From positions 7,742,827 through 7,806,826 of the forward strand of contig NC_084805.1 of the NCBI RefSeq assembly GCF_963583255.1: DNA of 64,000 nt, read 5' to 3'. Positions within the stretch are counted from its first letter, which is position 1. Every line of letters starts with the position of its first letter. The stretch comes from Pyrus communis (lineage: Eukaryota > Streptophyta > Magnoliopsida > Rosales > Rosaceae). The translations under genes were made by a program, and so were the position numbers. The notes beneath the pieces were generated by a model, which was not told the DNA's origin, did no database searches, and saw only the letters and a program-made list of their open reading frames with translations. This document shows positions 47,311 through 58,710 of this stretch, piece by piece.

Positions 47311-47904
47311 TTTACCCGTATATATCTAAAATTGAATTTCAAGATTTTAAATGATATCCAGTGGTAACCAAGCATTGTGGAATCAAGTTCCACAAATAAA
47401 AAGTATCTTACAAACGTACTCGAAATAGATTTTTAAGAAAAAAAAATACTTAGACCAAAATCTCAAAAGGGGAACGAAAAAGTAGAGCCTGCAAAAATTT
47501 CGATCACATGACTGAAGCAGCGGTCGCGATGGCGACAATGGTCTAACCGGTGTTTCTTAAGAGAATGTGTTTGTAGATGTGAGAGTTGGACTAATTGACA
47601 TTCAGCACTGGAATGGAGATCCGAATGTTGCGGATGAACCACCGTTGTGAACTCTAATCGAAATTGACCTTCAATCCACCTAAAATCGCCTCCTCATACC
47701 CTGCATCAGCTTTCTATTTCCGTCTATGAGGCGCGCAAAATGCGCCTTGAAGCTACTTTCTCTCATACAAAAAATCACCCAGTAAACCAAAAAAGGTATA
47801 CAATCGGGGTCCTAAAGACCCGGTTCTACGCGTGAGCTTGCCCAATCTTTGCAGTCAAATCTTGACTCGCACATTCAAATTTAAGCATTTTTAATGGTGA
47901 TGGA
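47311..47904. other. Non-coding stretch
   Basis: No gene or repeat recognised. Confidence 0.5.
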
Positions 47905-50620
47905 AAAAATGAAAACTAATGAAAAGAGTTTGAAAATTTTGAGTTTTAATAAGAAGCCATGTAATAATTTTATTTAATAGTTAGTACAAAGCCCAATATT
48001 AAATAAGTCCATTTAAAATGGCCTAACCATAATGACATACTAATTTCTCAATTTTGCCCTTGACGTTTTTAGGTTCTATTAGTTTTGTTTTTTGTTAGTT
48101 TAGTCCTGTCAAAGAAAACCAGGGCGCCTTCGGTTTGGGAGATGATGGCAAAATCCAAGACGACGAGAAGACGACAAAGACGAAGCATGAGAAGATGGTG
48201 GGATCCAAGTTTTTGAGTGCACTAGTGATTTTAAGGGTGATGCGATGAGGCAATGGTGTGGTGCGGCGATGAATCACACCCATGAAATTAAACTGAGATT
48301 ATTTTGAATATCAATGAAATCACACCCTCCATCTTTTCCTAACCAGATTATTTTGAATATCAATTAAACTGAGATTGTTCTAGGTGTGATTTCATGGTGG
48401 GTGATGTAATTTTCAAAATTGTAACTTTTCAAAATTACATCTAGGTGTGATTCTTGGCAGTTTAATTTCAAGTTTTGGGATCCAAGGTTTAATTTTGGTT
48501 GTTCATGGTGATTTTATTGGTGATGTGTTGTGGGGATGACATGGTTTGCAGTCAGAGATGTGAAAAAAACAGGGAAAAGATGGTTGGGAAGGTGAAGGAA
48601 GCATAATTACTGCACTTATTTTATTATACCTTTATTTATTTGTTTTGTGGTGGGCCTATTTTGCTTTCATTATCAAGATAGATGACATGTATAACGATTT
48701 CCATGAGCCTCACTTGGATGGCGAGTTTGTTTAGGATTTCTCATTTTAAAATGTAGAATTACTAGTAGAATTTAAAAGCTTGTCAAACTGAATAAAGTGT
48801 AGCATTTAATTAAGCATTTTATCTAGATTTTGGCACCATTTTTTTCGGTTGAAAAACGGGGCTAAAACCAAGAGCCCAAACAAATACGCTCAATAATAAA
48901 TCTAGATCGGACATTCCAAGTTGATCATCATGGAGACAAGTCACCATTTCAAGTGGAGTTCTCATGTCTTTGCTCCACTACAAAACTAAAAAAAATACAA
49001 TAAAATAAAATTGAATATTTGTAAAGTATTTGTTGAACATGAGTCCAAAAGTGTGATTACATATTCTTGTTTGTGATTTGGTGGACGTAATCGTGTATTA
49101 TTTATGGAACTTCTCAAAACTAAACTAAAATAACTCACACTATTTCTAGAACTACTGCAAAATAACTCACATTATTTCTGAGACTATAGCAAAATAACCA
49201 CATTATTTTTGAAATTGAACCAAAATAACTCACACTATTTCTGGATTGGAACAAAAGGAACACTATTTCTGAAATTGAACCAATTTAACTCATACTATTT
49301 CTGGAATTACTACAAAATAACCCACATTGTTTCTGAAATTACAGCAAAATAACCCACAATATTTCTGGAACTGAACCAAAATAACTCATACTATTTCTGG
49401 AACTACAAAAAAAATAACCCACACTATTTATAAAACTTTAAAAAAAAAATACTATTCCTGGAATTACAGCAAAATAACCTACACTATTATGAAACTGAAC
49501 TAAAATAACTCACACTATTTCTGAAACTAAACTAAAATAACTCACTCTATTTTTGGAAGGGAACGAAATAAACACTATTATTAGAAATACAACAAAATAA
49601 CCCATACTATTTCTGAAGGAAACAAAATAAACACTACTCTTAGAAATACAACAAAGTAGCCCATATTATTTTTGAAACTAAACTAAAATAACTCACAATA
49701 TTTTTGGAAGCGAACAAAGCAAACACTATTATTAGAAATACAACAAATTAAGGCACATTATTTCTGGAAGGGATCAAAATAAACACTATTCTTAGAAATA
49801 GAACAAAATAACTCACACTATTTCTGAAATTGAACCAAAATAACACAGACTATTTCTAAAACTACTGCAAAATTACATTCCAATCCTACCATTTCAAAAT
49901 TTGTAGAACGCCACGAGTTTCATTTGCGCATTCCAAAACAATTAGTAGTTGTTTTTTTTTTTTTGTTCAAATTTAAATTAATAATAGTGCTAATTAATGC
50001 TAATTAATTAAATTAAATTCTAATATTCACTGACAACTTTCTTTGAAATGAAAGGTTGAAAGCAATGGATGATGATGACACATCAAAAATGAAAGTTGAA
50101 AGCCTTGGTTGAAGTCTCTCTCTTTCTCATCAGTTTTTTTATTTTCTTGTGCTTTTTCAGATTTTGTAATTGGGTAAGGTTGATGGGAGTTAGGTGGTGG
50201 TCTATGACGGGTAGAGATATATTTTTTTTTCTAGTTTTATGGAGAAATAGGTGGAAGGAATTGGGATTTCTGGTTCCATGGAAAATGGATTCAGTTTGAT
50301 TGTCCTCCTCTTTGATTCAATTGCACAACTCTTTTCCTATTCATTTCTTTTTAATTCTAATTTTGGAGATTGGATTCAATAATTTGGGATTTTTTTCTTT
50401 CAAAGTCTGGTTATTCTCCAAATCTAAATCTAATTTGCACAAAGAAATTCAAGGACTGATATATGCACCAAGAATGAAGGAAGAAAAACCCAGAAAACGA
50501 AACGCCGATTGACGCTCTGCTTGGAGCTGACATGAGTTTTCTCCTTCGTGGGAGCAAACAGATTTCAGACATGCACCTCCTTATTCTTCAGCCATTCTTT
50601 CTCCCATTGAAAGGGGGAAG

Positions 50621-50661
<41 letters not shown>

Positions 50662-50962
50662 GAAAAGGAAAAAAGGCATGTTAAATCCAGCTGCATGATC
50701 TCTTTAAAAGAGATCCGATGGTTGAGCGCATCAGCCCCATTTTGTGGCTAAAATGGGGATCCCACTAAGTTTTCTTTATGTTGGGGTAGTTTTAGAAACT
50801 TATTTTTATCCGTGTTGGACTTTGTAATCCAGTCCATTTAGAATTGGAGGCCTCTATCCTTATGATTAATTTTGAGGTGTTTTTAGTTAAAGAAAATTGT
50901 AGGGTGATTTTTTATTAAAATAGTCTTGGTTTAAGCCATTTTCATTAAAGCTTCCATTAGGT
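47905..50962. mobile_element. MULE-like non-autonomous element, about 3.06 kb
   Basis: The left end AACTAATGAAAAGAGTTTGA and the complement of the right end (GCTTTAATGAAAATGGCTTA) are inverted and match the ends of 20749-21910 and of the 37082 MITE. The interior shares the TTAGTACAAAGCCCA segment, carries a large minisatellite, and has an A-run (about 50621-50660). No transposase. ORFs 50096-50299 and 50300-50512 have no recognisable domain. Confidence 0.6.
49120..49880 (+). repeat. Minisatellite of about 20 degenerate units, core CACTATTTCTGGAA
   Basis: Units of about 30-37 bp follow the pattern AAAATAACTCACACTATTTC, TGGAA, then a short variable spacer (CTGAACC or CTACAGC). Units differ by substitutions and small indels, so the array is old. 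Confidence 0.85.
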
Positions 50963-51760
50963 ACTTTGATTATCATAAACCCTAATTTTATATTTGGATT
51001 AATTTTCGGTACAATATTGTAACTACATTCATTAGTTTATAGGTACAAATTGGTATACGTTACGTAACCTGAAGGTTTATTTTTTTTTTTTTTCCTTTTC
51101 TTTTTTTAAGAAACGACGATGCAACTTGTGACTTATATTTTGCCCGTAGTTATATATGCTTGACCGAAAAAAAAAGTTTATACTTAATTATATCAATAGA
51201 TTACCTATTTAGTATCCTTTATGCAAGAAATATTTATCATATTACAGTCAAAGGATTGAAATCAATTATTCATCTTAAAAAGGGGATTAGTCTAAAAATT
51301 AATCTTTTCTAAGGATTGGAATCTATTTTTCTATTGAAAAGGGGGTAAGCCTTCCAAAGGGATAAAAAAAAATCCCTCTACGGTCTATGGATCGCATGCT
51401 ATCTGCAAAGGGAGAGATTTTTTACTGTGCAAGAACATAACCTAGTATATCAAGTGTTATAATACAATTAGTTGGAAAGTTAAAAGAAAAACTCCGACTA
51501 ATTGTATTATGACACTTAATATATAACAAGTACAAAGTCATCTAGAGGAAGGGGTTTCCATAACTAATTAATGCATAACGAGTAGACATGAAGATGCCAA
51601 AAGTGTCTAAGACTCAGAAAAGTGCAAATTATAGGAGGACAAAACAAGAACCCTATTAGACTTTTGTTTTCCCATCATTATCTGGCCTCTAACAACAGCA
51701 GCTATAATCAAAATACGCCAAATACTGCCCAGCTATGCACTTCAATATTCGGCTCCAGAA
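50963..51760. other. Non-coding stretch downstream of the PADRE gene
   Basis: Includes the likely 3' UTR of the minus-strand gene next to 51760. Nothing else recognised. Confidence 0.5.
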
Positions 51761-52238
51761 TTAAAGTTCAATTCTTTGGTTTCCTCGCCCTACCCTTGTT
51801 TCCATTCCAACTATGTCAATGCCAGTAGGAACTTTACAAGCACCAACATTTTGTCCATTTCTAGCTGGTGACCTGCCTGACGATGTGACGCGCCGTGCGT
51901 TCAAAGGATTGGCAAGGGCTGCACTGGCCTTGATGGCCAGAGAACACAAGTCTTGGAGAGAAAGTGGCGACTTGGACTGAGAAAGTGGCATGAGGAAGTA
52001 GATTTGACCTAGTTGTAGCTCTTCGTCTTCGGGAACTTGGGGAGCGTATGAATCTACATCCATGGACTCTGAGGTGCAAAGGAAGCAGTTAGGGTTTTGG
52101 GAGAGGACATGGGTTGCTTGAATTGGATGCCTAAGCTCTTGTAGTTTTCCATCCAAGTGAATGATCTTTGCAGTGGGTGACTTATTTACAAGTCTTCCAC
52201 CATTACTTGTGAATTGAGAAGATGCACAGATGTTACCC

Positions 52239-52240
<2 letters not shown>
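51761..52240 (-). CDS. DUF4228 (PADRE) domain protein, 159 aa, single exon
   Basis: The start MGNICASS carries the N-myristoylation pattern (Gly2) with Cys5 available for palmitoylation, so membrane association is likely. Residues about 20-110 are the PADRE/DUF4228 core: AKIIHLDGKLQEL, HVLSQNPNCFLCTSESM, EDEELQLGQIYFLMPLS and PLSLQDLCSLAIKASAAL. The C-terminal 45 residues are basic and probably disordered, as is usual. Members of this plant family are often induced by pathogens and abiotic stress; the molecular role is unknown. The ATG is preceded by a (GA)n leader and a TATA box about 120 bp upstream. Length and lack of introns are normal. Confidence 0.93.

Positions 52241-52273
<33 letters not shown>
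52241..52273 (-). repeat. (GA)n microsatellite in the PADRE gene 5' UTR
   Basis: An uninterrupted AG run (CT on the gene strand) touching the start codon, similar to the leader of PDV2. Confidence 0.92.
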
Positions 52274-52277
<4 letters not shown>

Positions 52278-52360
52278 TTAGCTTGTGTTGGGTACTAAAT
52301 ATGGGGAAGAAAGTTGAGCTTGTTTGTTAATGTTGGGTGGAAATGGAAGAGAGGAGTTGT

Positions 52361-52368
52361 TATTTATA
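52361..52368 (-). promoter_or_regulatory. TATA box of the PADRE gene
   Basis: TATAAATA on the minus strand, 121 bp before the ATG, predicting a 5' UTR of about 90 nt. Confidence 0.7.
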
Positions 52369-52399
52369 GATGGATTAACCACAAGAAAGGAGATGATTC

Positions 52400-53420
52400 A
52401 TGTGGAGCCATATATGATTGACCCAACAAAATTCTATAATAAGTAAAAGCGCGTAAGAGAGGAGATCGGAGAGGAGGGGGGGGTCATTGTAAGTTGTAGA
52501 AGTGCTTGAAAAATAGGTTCACCGCGTGACATTTCTTTATGCTTTTTTATTCCCATGTGAGTCTAAGTAGAAGTTTATCGAAAAATGGAAGTGATTTCTG
52601 CACTATCCTCCTCTTCTTTTGCATTTCTCTTTTTTGTTATGGTCGTCAATTTGAATAATTTAGGAGAATCAAGGAACAAAACAAGAAAAAAGGTTTAGGA
52701 TGAGAAAAATTGAAATAAGAAAACTAGAGCGAAAACCACTGCATGCCCTTCAAACAGTCAAGTACAAGTCTTGATACTGGAATCACATGTAAATCATGCA
52801 GAGAATTCATGTGTTTTTAAGTCCATAAAAAATGTTTAAAATTAAAATTTTGAATTTAAGGATTTTATTTATTACGAGAAAATGTTGAGCTTAAAGATCT
52901 TATAATATTATGAGAATTGTTTCGTTGTATAAGTTGCATTGGCGTTAACACCAGGTTAAAATTTTTTATTTTTTTATTTTTTACAATAAGCAATAGCTAT
53001 TTTTCATTAATATACTATACAAGAAACAGTGGTTGCCGGTTGCCACATAGGGTACATTTTCTCTAATACATTGATGTGAAAATAATTTGAGCAGACACTA
53101 ATACATATCGTGATACCTATCATAAAACAGTACTAAACTGCAATGAAAGATTTTTTTATGTGTTGGGGCATACTGAATCATTTTTGTATAACGCAGCCAC
53201 CACAAATCTTTTGCACTGTATTTGATTTATGATAATACTAGCTAGAGTTCGCCTCATTACCAGATCTCTCAAGTCTCAATCATTCACCCTACGGTCGTCC
53301 TTTGATATGGTAGCAACATGTAGGAATAGTTGTTGAAGTTGGTCTTCCATGTTTGGCAACAGGATAAACCAGAAATTTAGATGTTTATCAACAGATTAAA
53401 CCCGAGAGCTCCTATTACTT

Positions 53421-53471
<51 letters not shown>

Positions 53472-54277
53472 GGGTTGGTGAACTCTAGATGATGGAATCG
53501 AAAGCGGATGTAACAGAAAATTCGGTCTTATTAGCATTTAAATTCATATGGAAAAATATTGTCAAACTTAAAAAGTACTAGTAAGTTCACAAAAACAACA
53601 TATGTGTTAAATATCTTACATGATATGTTGCTCTGACTGTAAACGTTAACATACGTAACTACTTCACGAAGAGAAAATACTGTAAAGTGAAATTGGGTAT
53701 TTGCAATCCAAGTTACCATATGACAACTAATCAGTGATTTGGATCTTGTACAATGAAAAACAATACTGTTTAGGGTTCAAGGAAAAAACAAAGTGAGGTA
53801 GGCATCTCATCAAAACTTGAGATTAGGAAAGCACATGCTGGCTAGAGCAGTTAATTAATCATATGCGTATTTCATTATTATTCTTCGTATAATATATAGT
53901 TTCATAAATCATGTGGACTTCCAAATTCTTGTAAGTCGTGCAGTTGTAATCCCTTGACACGTTATTTTTGCGTTGCCATTGGTAAGACCGTGGATGTACG
54001 GTTTCTTTTGCATGAAGCGTGAAGGTCAAACGGGAGACTATAAATAAAGCTGCACCTTCTCTATTGTGTGGCTTTTTAATATTCTAATATATATTCAAAT
54101 GATTCTTTAACATTTCTTTCTCTTTGGGAACCATTTAGATTTAGAATTTCACATCAATTATTTGATAATCTCTCCATGCCAATGTCCTTTTCTCTTTTGG
54201 ATGCTTCTTTCATTCCTCTTTTTTGAAAGGGATCGATGTGCTTTTAATATTAAGATAATATTTGCTTCTTCTCATTA
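52400..54277. other. Promoter region and intergenic DNA
   Basis: No gene recognised. Contains a (TA)n run at 53423-53460. Confidence 0.5.
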
Positions 54278-54852
54278 GATCATCTTCAATTATTCAGCTA
54301 AAATCTAAAATTTTTAACCCAGAAATAACTTTTTTGCTCAAACTCTTCTGGTCTAAATTTTTTACCTAGAAATTATTAAAGAATAAATTTAGGCTAATTT
54401 TTTCTTTCAAAGTAATTTAAAAAAATAAAAAAATATATGTATACTATCATAATTTAATTTTATGAACATTTTAACCTAAAAATATTTAAATTCTGATAAA
54501 TATTGAAAAAAAAAAAACACTAAATTTGGCTGAATTTTGAATTAAATAAAATTTTAATTATTTTAGCCATTTGATTTAAATTTAGGCTTTTAGATCTTTT
54601 TTTACCGTTAAATTTGATTATATTCGATCTCAGCCGTTGGATTCAATAAATCCTAGGAGGTATGCCCATGTGGGTAGGGTCCAGCTAGTGGTGCCCACAC
54701 CATTTTCTGGGCTAAATCCTTGTGGAATTTGGCTTTTGTTTGATTTTTAGCTTTTAGCCCACACATTTAGCATGAGTTGGGTTAGGTTTTGTTGGGGGGG
54801 GTGTGGGAATAATACCTAAAAAATAGCATTTAGCCCAGGGTTGGGTTTGGTC
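54278..54852. mobile_element. Tourist-like (PIF/Harbinger) MITE, 575 bp
   Basis: TTA stands on both sides (54275-54277 and 54853-54855). Ends are GATCATCTTCAATTATTCAG and, inverted, GACCAAACCCAACCCTGGGC, which are related over the CAACC...AGCTAAA region. No coding capacity. It shares its right TTA with the next element. Confidence 0.55.
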
Positions 54853-55109
54853 TTAGAGCAAGTCCAACTCAAACCCAAAAGTCGGTTAAACAGGGCAATT
54901 ATTGCCCAAAAGATGTCAAAAATATCTTCAAACTATGCCCAAAAGTCAAGCAATTGGGTGGGCCCAAGTGTGCGAGATTAGGCAGTTAGGCAAATCCCTG
55001 TCAGACATCGTGCCCGAGTTGGAACTGACTTGCTCCGACACCATCTTCTTCTTGCTCACCAGCACATTACAAAATCATCATCAAAATAAATGTATAGACA
55101 TATGAAATT

Positions 55110-55126
55110 GGGGGGGGGGGGGGGGG
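55110..55126. repeat. G17 homopolymer
   Basis: Run of 17 G directly before AATGAACAAGTTCTC. It may be inaccurate in length. Confidence 0.85.
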
Positions 55127-55157
55127 AATGAACAAGTTCTCTCCGAGTGAGAGTTTT

Positions 55158-55666
55158 TGTCACATCCCGGCCTGGGCCCCCACCACATCCTGGGCTCGAC
55201 TCCGCCGTAGCACGATATTGTGTGCTTTAGGCCCCAACCACGCCTTCACGGTTTTGTTTCTAGGAACCCACGAGCATTCCCAGGATGAGTACTTTGACGG
55301 AATATACTAACGGCGTAAGGTAACAGCGTTAATTTTTAGACGGTATATACTGATATTTAACGGAATATTCCCTAACGTTGTTAAGGAATCCGTCCATGTG
55401 CCAGGTACGTGCCCGCGCGTGGGACGTCGGTAAATTATTCTAAAAATATGGGGATGCTCAGGGTGTTGAGTAGGCGACGATAGTATATTCAAACACCCCA
55501 ATTGAGCAACGTATGAGAAGTTATTTCATAGTGATGGTTATGTGCTTAAAAATAACATTTAAATAGCTGTTTCACATATAGGTGAGACGTTTCCAGAGGA
55601 TGATTGCAGCCAGGCGAAACTTGGAGATTACGACTCGACTACATACCAGTGAATGGGCTTCTGAGT

Positions 55667-55716
<50 letters not shown>

Positions 55717-56802
55717 TGTATGTATGTATGCGCCTTATGTTTCCCAGAAATTGTTTAAATGGTTTTTATGTTTTAAATGTCATGTTGTATGCATTACATA
55801 TTAGAATATGCTTTATTATAGCTGTGCATATTACTGCTCGGTGGACGCTCAGGCAAGCTTTAGGTGAGTATCTAACGATGGTTGTGATGGTAGTGTGTAT
55901 GATTATGATGAGTTGCTTTTAATGATTTATATACTGCACCCTGGTGTTAGTGTTCCGTCCGAGGGTAAGGCCTAGCCTTTACGTGATCGTTCACCTCTTG
56001 CACCATAAGCTCACCTTGGATCCAAGGCAGGTATCAGCCTGTCGTACAGACCACATTATGTGGTTCCGACTCGTAGGTGACTTGCAATACTTTGCACAGC
56101 CTTCACGTGATTGTAGCACTTGAGCGTACTTATTTACACGTAGCCCGTCGTACAGACCACATAGGTGGTTCCGGCTCGTGTGCAGGATTTGATTTGATTG
56201 TTGAGGCATTGATTCAGCCATACAGGTCACGTTAGGTGACTTAGGTTGATATGTCACTTTATATTAGTGCAATTCACCTGGCTTACTTATTCATGGTTAA
56301 GATGATTGTCATGGCATACACATGGTTTGGTTATTCTCTAGTATACTTTTCATATATGTTTACAGTATTATTTTCTAGGAAACTTGTACAGGTTTTACAG
56401 TGAGGAGTTATTACATTTGAAAAGATAAATGGTTTTGAAAGTTTTGTTTTTGCCTAGTCACACTTTTTGTTTTACGCCCATCCAGGTTCTAGATAGAAGT
56501 TCGTGTCAGTGGCTCACGAAGACTTCACAGCGGTTCTGACAGATCCACCAGTGTAGGGTTTCTTTTATGATCTGTATAATTATTACTTAGTCTTCTGGAC
56601 TGCACTTCGATACCTATGCTCTGGTTGTGTGTGCCTTTACTCTAATCACTTTCACTCGTACTTATATGCTAGTCTAAGGTAAGATAACTAGTGATTTTTA
56701 TTTATTCGCATTTTCATATCATTACCACTTCTGCACAACGTACATGGTTACGTCACCCTCACGTGACGGCTAGCATGTCTCGATTGAGGTCAGGGTGTAT
56801 CA
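55158..56802 (+). mobile_element. Solo LTR, 1645 bp
   Basis: TGTCACATCC...GGGTGTATCA with a perfect target duplication GTTTT (55153-55157 and 56803-56807) and no internal domain, i.e. a solo LTR left after recombination. It is the same family as 34625-36267. Its first about 130 bp are the reverse complement of the 3' part of Cassandra (59941-60235), cut off within the 5S-like part. An AT microsatellite (55667-55689) and (TATG)n (55688-55730) lie inside. Confidence 0.93.
56036..56245 (+). repeat. Three hairpin repeats in the solo LTR
   Basis: GTCGTACAGACCACATTATG with GTGGTTCCGACTCG (56041), GTCGTACAGACCACATAGGT with GGTTCCGGCTCG (56151), and ATACAGGTCACGTTAGGTGA (56219). Stems ACCAC/GTGGT and GTCAC/GTGAC are both paired; these are antisense relatives of 35157-35375. 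Confidence 0.8.
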
Positions 56803-57518
56803 GTTTTCTCTCCTACTGAAAGTCTTTTTCACCTTCTGGTGTGAGTCTTCAAAAATCAAGAAAACCCGGTGGCGCCGACCCTAGTTGCGGTTGGGGTCGG
56901 TCGTCATTTCCTTCCTCCTTTATTTCTCTTCTCTAGTTTTTGTTTCTACTGCTTTCTTCCCCTGCTTTTAACCCTGATTTAGTCTATCCCTTTTGCCCAG
57001 TTGGTGTTCCTCTTCTCTGTTCTTCTTTCTTCCGGTTTTCAGCCATGAATATTGTGGAAATCATGTGTCGAGCTCCGGCGTTTTCACCCGCTCATGTATT
57101 TCCAACACCACCACTTTCTCTGGCCTATCTGCCTTTTTCAGCAGTGTGTTCGTGGGTTTCCCCGGACTTCATCCCAATAGCTGGTTTCCGTTGTGTTGTT
57201 GTTGGTTATCCATTCATTATGGCTGTGTTCGTGTAGCAGATCAGGGTAGGATGTTGCGTCTGAAGAGGGGATACTCGGCAGGGATAAGGTTTTAGACGGA
57301 TCAAGGTTGTTGCAGCGGCGACAGTTGCAGTGGAAGCTTTTAGAGTCTGTAAATCTGTTTGTGTGTTTGGGCTGCAACAGTTGGTTGGCCCTGTTGTATT
57401 GTGTTTTGTCTTGGCCCACTTTTTGGATGCCCATGTGTTTGTTTTGGGCCTTTTGTTGTATGGTTGTTTAGTTTTGGTTTGTAATAAAAGTTGCACTTTG
57501 ACCTAAAAAAAAAAAAAG
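56803..57518 (+). mobile_element. LINE-like 3' segment with poly(A)
   Basis: Ends with a TTTTGGGCC-rich 3' UTR, GTAATAAAAGTTGCACTTTG and an A13 run (57505-57517), the usual end of plant L1-type LINEs. Before the solo LTR, 55127-55157 (GAACAAGTTCTCTCCGAGTG) appears to be the left part of the same element, joined once the LTR is removed. No LINE coding domain is seen, so this would be an internally deleted or non-autonomous copy. The short ORFs are not called. Confidence 0.45.
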
Positions 57519-57618
57519 ATATATGAAATGGAGAATTAGGGATTGAAATATAAAAGGGACTTTGGAGAAAAGCTGACAATCGAGAAGAACTGAGCATATA
57601 TGAGGGGGTCCCAACCAA

Positions 57619-58132
57619 GTTTCTAAAAGACTAGGAGCTAGTCAGTAGGTAGCTGGGGCCTTGGGGGCCTAGGCGGCTAGGTAGGGCCTAGGGAGCGCCT
57701 AGCCAGATTAGGCGGTTTAAGTAAGTTTATTATATGTCGTATAAATAAGTGTCTGCTTATACTTAAAATATATATAATTTCATCATAAACTATAAAATAG
57801 AATGACATATATATTATGAAGTATTGGAACATAATGAAAACATGGAGAAAAGCATGTAATGTGTGTTCATCTAAGTATTCAGTAAGTCTCCTACAATTTA
57901 TTGAAAAAATAAAATGCAAAATGAAAGTTATCTCTCATTTTCTATTTAAGTGAATCGCCATCTAAGAGGGTGTCTAAATGGGTCTGGGTGGGCTAGGTGA
58001 GTGCCTAAATGGTCTAGGCAGGCGCCTCAGCAAGCGTCATTTCTTAGTTTTCAAACACCTGGGCATTAATCGGGGTAGTGGCCAGCTACCTAGCCTGCCT
58101 AGGCGGTGCTAGGCGGGGATTTTTAGAACAAT
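57619..58132. repeat. CCTAGGCG-rich inverted repeat, MITE-like
   Basis: The left part (TTTCTAAAAGACTAGGAGCT, then GGCCTAGGCGGCTAGG) and the complement of the right part (GTTCTAAAAATCCCCGCCTA, then GCCTAGGCAGGCTAGGTAGC) are inverted relatives; the AT-rich centre is 57710-57950. No coding capacity. Class uncertain (hAT-like?). Confidence 0.5.
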
Positions 58133-58570
58133 GGTCCCATGCATGGGGTGTATCCGTTGTCGAACGGTGGAGGGAAGAGTTGACAACAGAGTTGAGGGAG
58201 ATGAACTGCATTGGCCCTTCACCTGATTTTTCTTCTTCTTTTCTCAGGGCATCTGTTTCTGAAACCTGCAACTTTCATACCAAAACCATATGGGGAGGTT
58301 GATTTGGGATCGGACGGGCTGAGGCGGGAGAAAAGGTGGGCAAGAGGATGAAGAAGGTGGAGCCGATGAGGATCGAGGGACGGATCGAGAGGGAGATGAG
58401 AAAAAAAGGGAGAAGGAAGGTTGGAAGTGTGAAGGAGAAAAAGAGGAAAAGTGGGGAGAGGTTTCGAGAAATAGTTAGAAAAAAAATGAGAAAAGATAAA
58501 ATTAATAATAAAATAATTGTTTTTTTATATTAATTTTCTTTAAAATAAAATTTTAAAATCACCCAACAAT
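58133..58570. other. Right interior of the Harbinger-like element
   Basis: Purine-rich from 58320 to 58500. The lysine/arginine-rich ORF 58336-58533 comes from this purine bias and is not called as a gene. Confidence 0.5.
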
Positions 58571-58710
58571 TCATTTTATGGGTGGAGATGCATTCTGGCA
58601 GTTAGTATCATTAAGGCAATAATTGCTCATTGCCCATTGCCTGGGCATTTATCGCCCTAGGGGGCGGAGTTGCTCTTAGGGGAATGCATATATCCTAGTT
58701 GCTAATAGCA

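Larger units (their letters stand above)
54856..58675. mobile_element. PIF/Harbinger-like non-autonomous element hosting nested insertions, 3.8 kb
   Basis: Terminal repeats GAGCAAGTCC (54856) and, inverted, GAGCAACTCC (58675) are flanked by TTA on both sides (54853-54855, 58676-58678). Both ends also hold GCAATTATTGCC about 45-80 bp inward. The 3-bp TWA duplication is the PIF/Harbinger signature. No transposase is present. Inside lie LINE-like DNA, a solo LTR and another MITE-like block, so much of its length is later insertion. Confidence 0.6.

Noticed and set aside
49120..49880. CRISPR-like array
   Set aside because: Unit spacing looks regular at first, but units are degenerate, spacers are part of the repeat, and the host is a plant; it is a minisatellite.
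56940..57434. Overlapping ORFs of 92-100 aa on both strands
   Set aside because: Lie in LINE-like non-coding 3' sequence; no domain and no shared codon pattern.
58336..58533. 65-aa Lys/Arg-rich ORF
   Set aside because: Consequence of a purine-rich tract; no family match.
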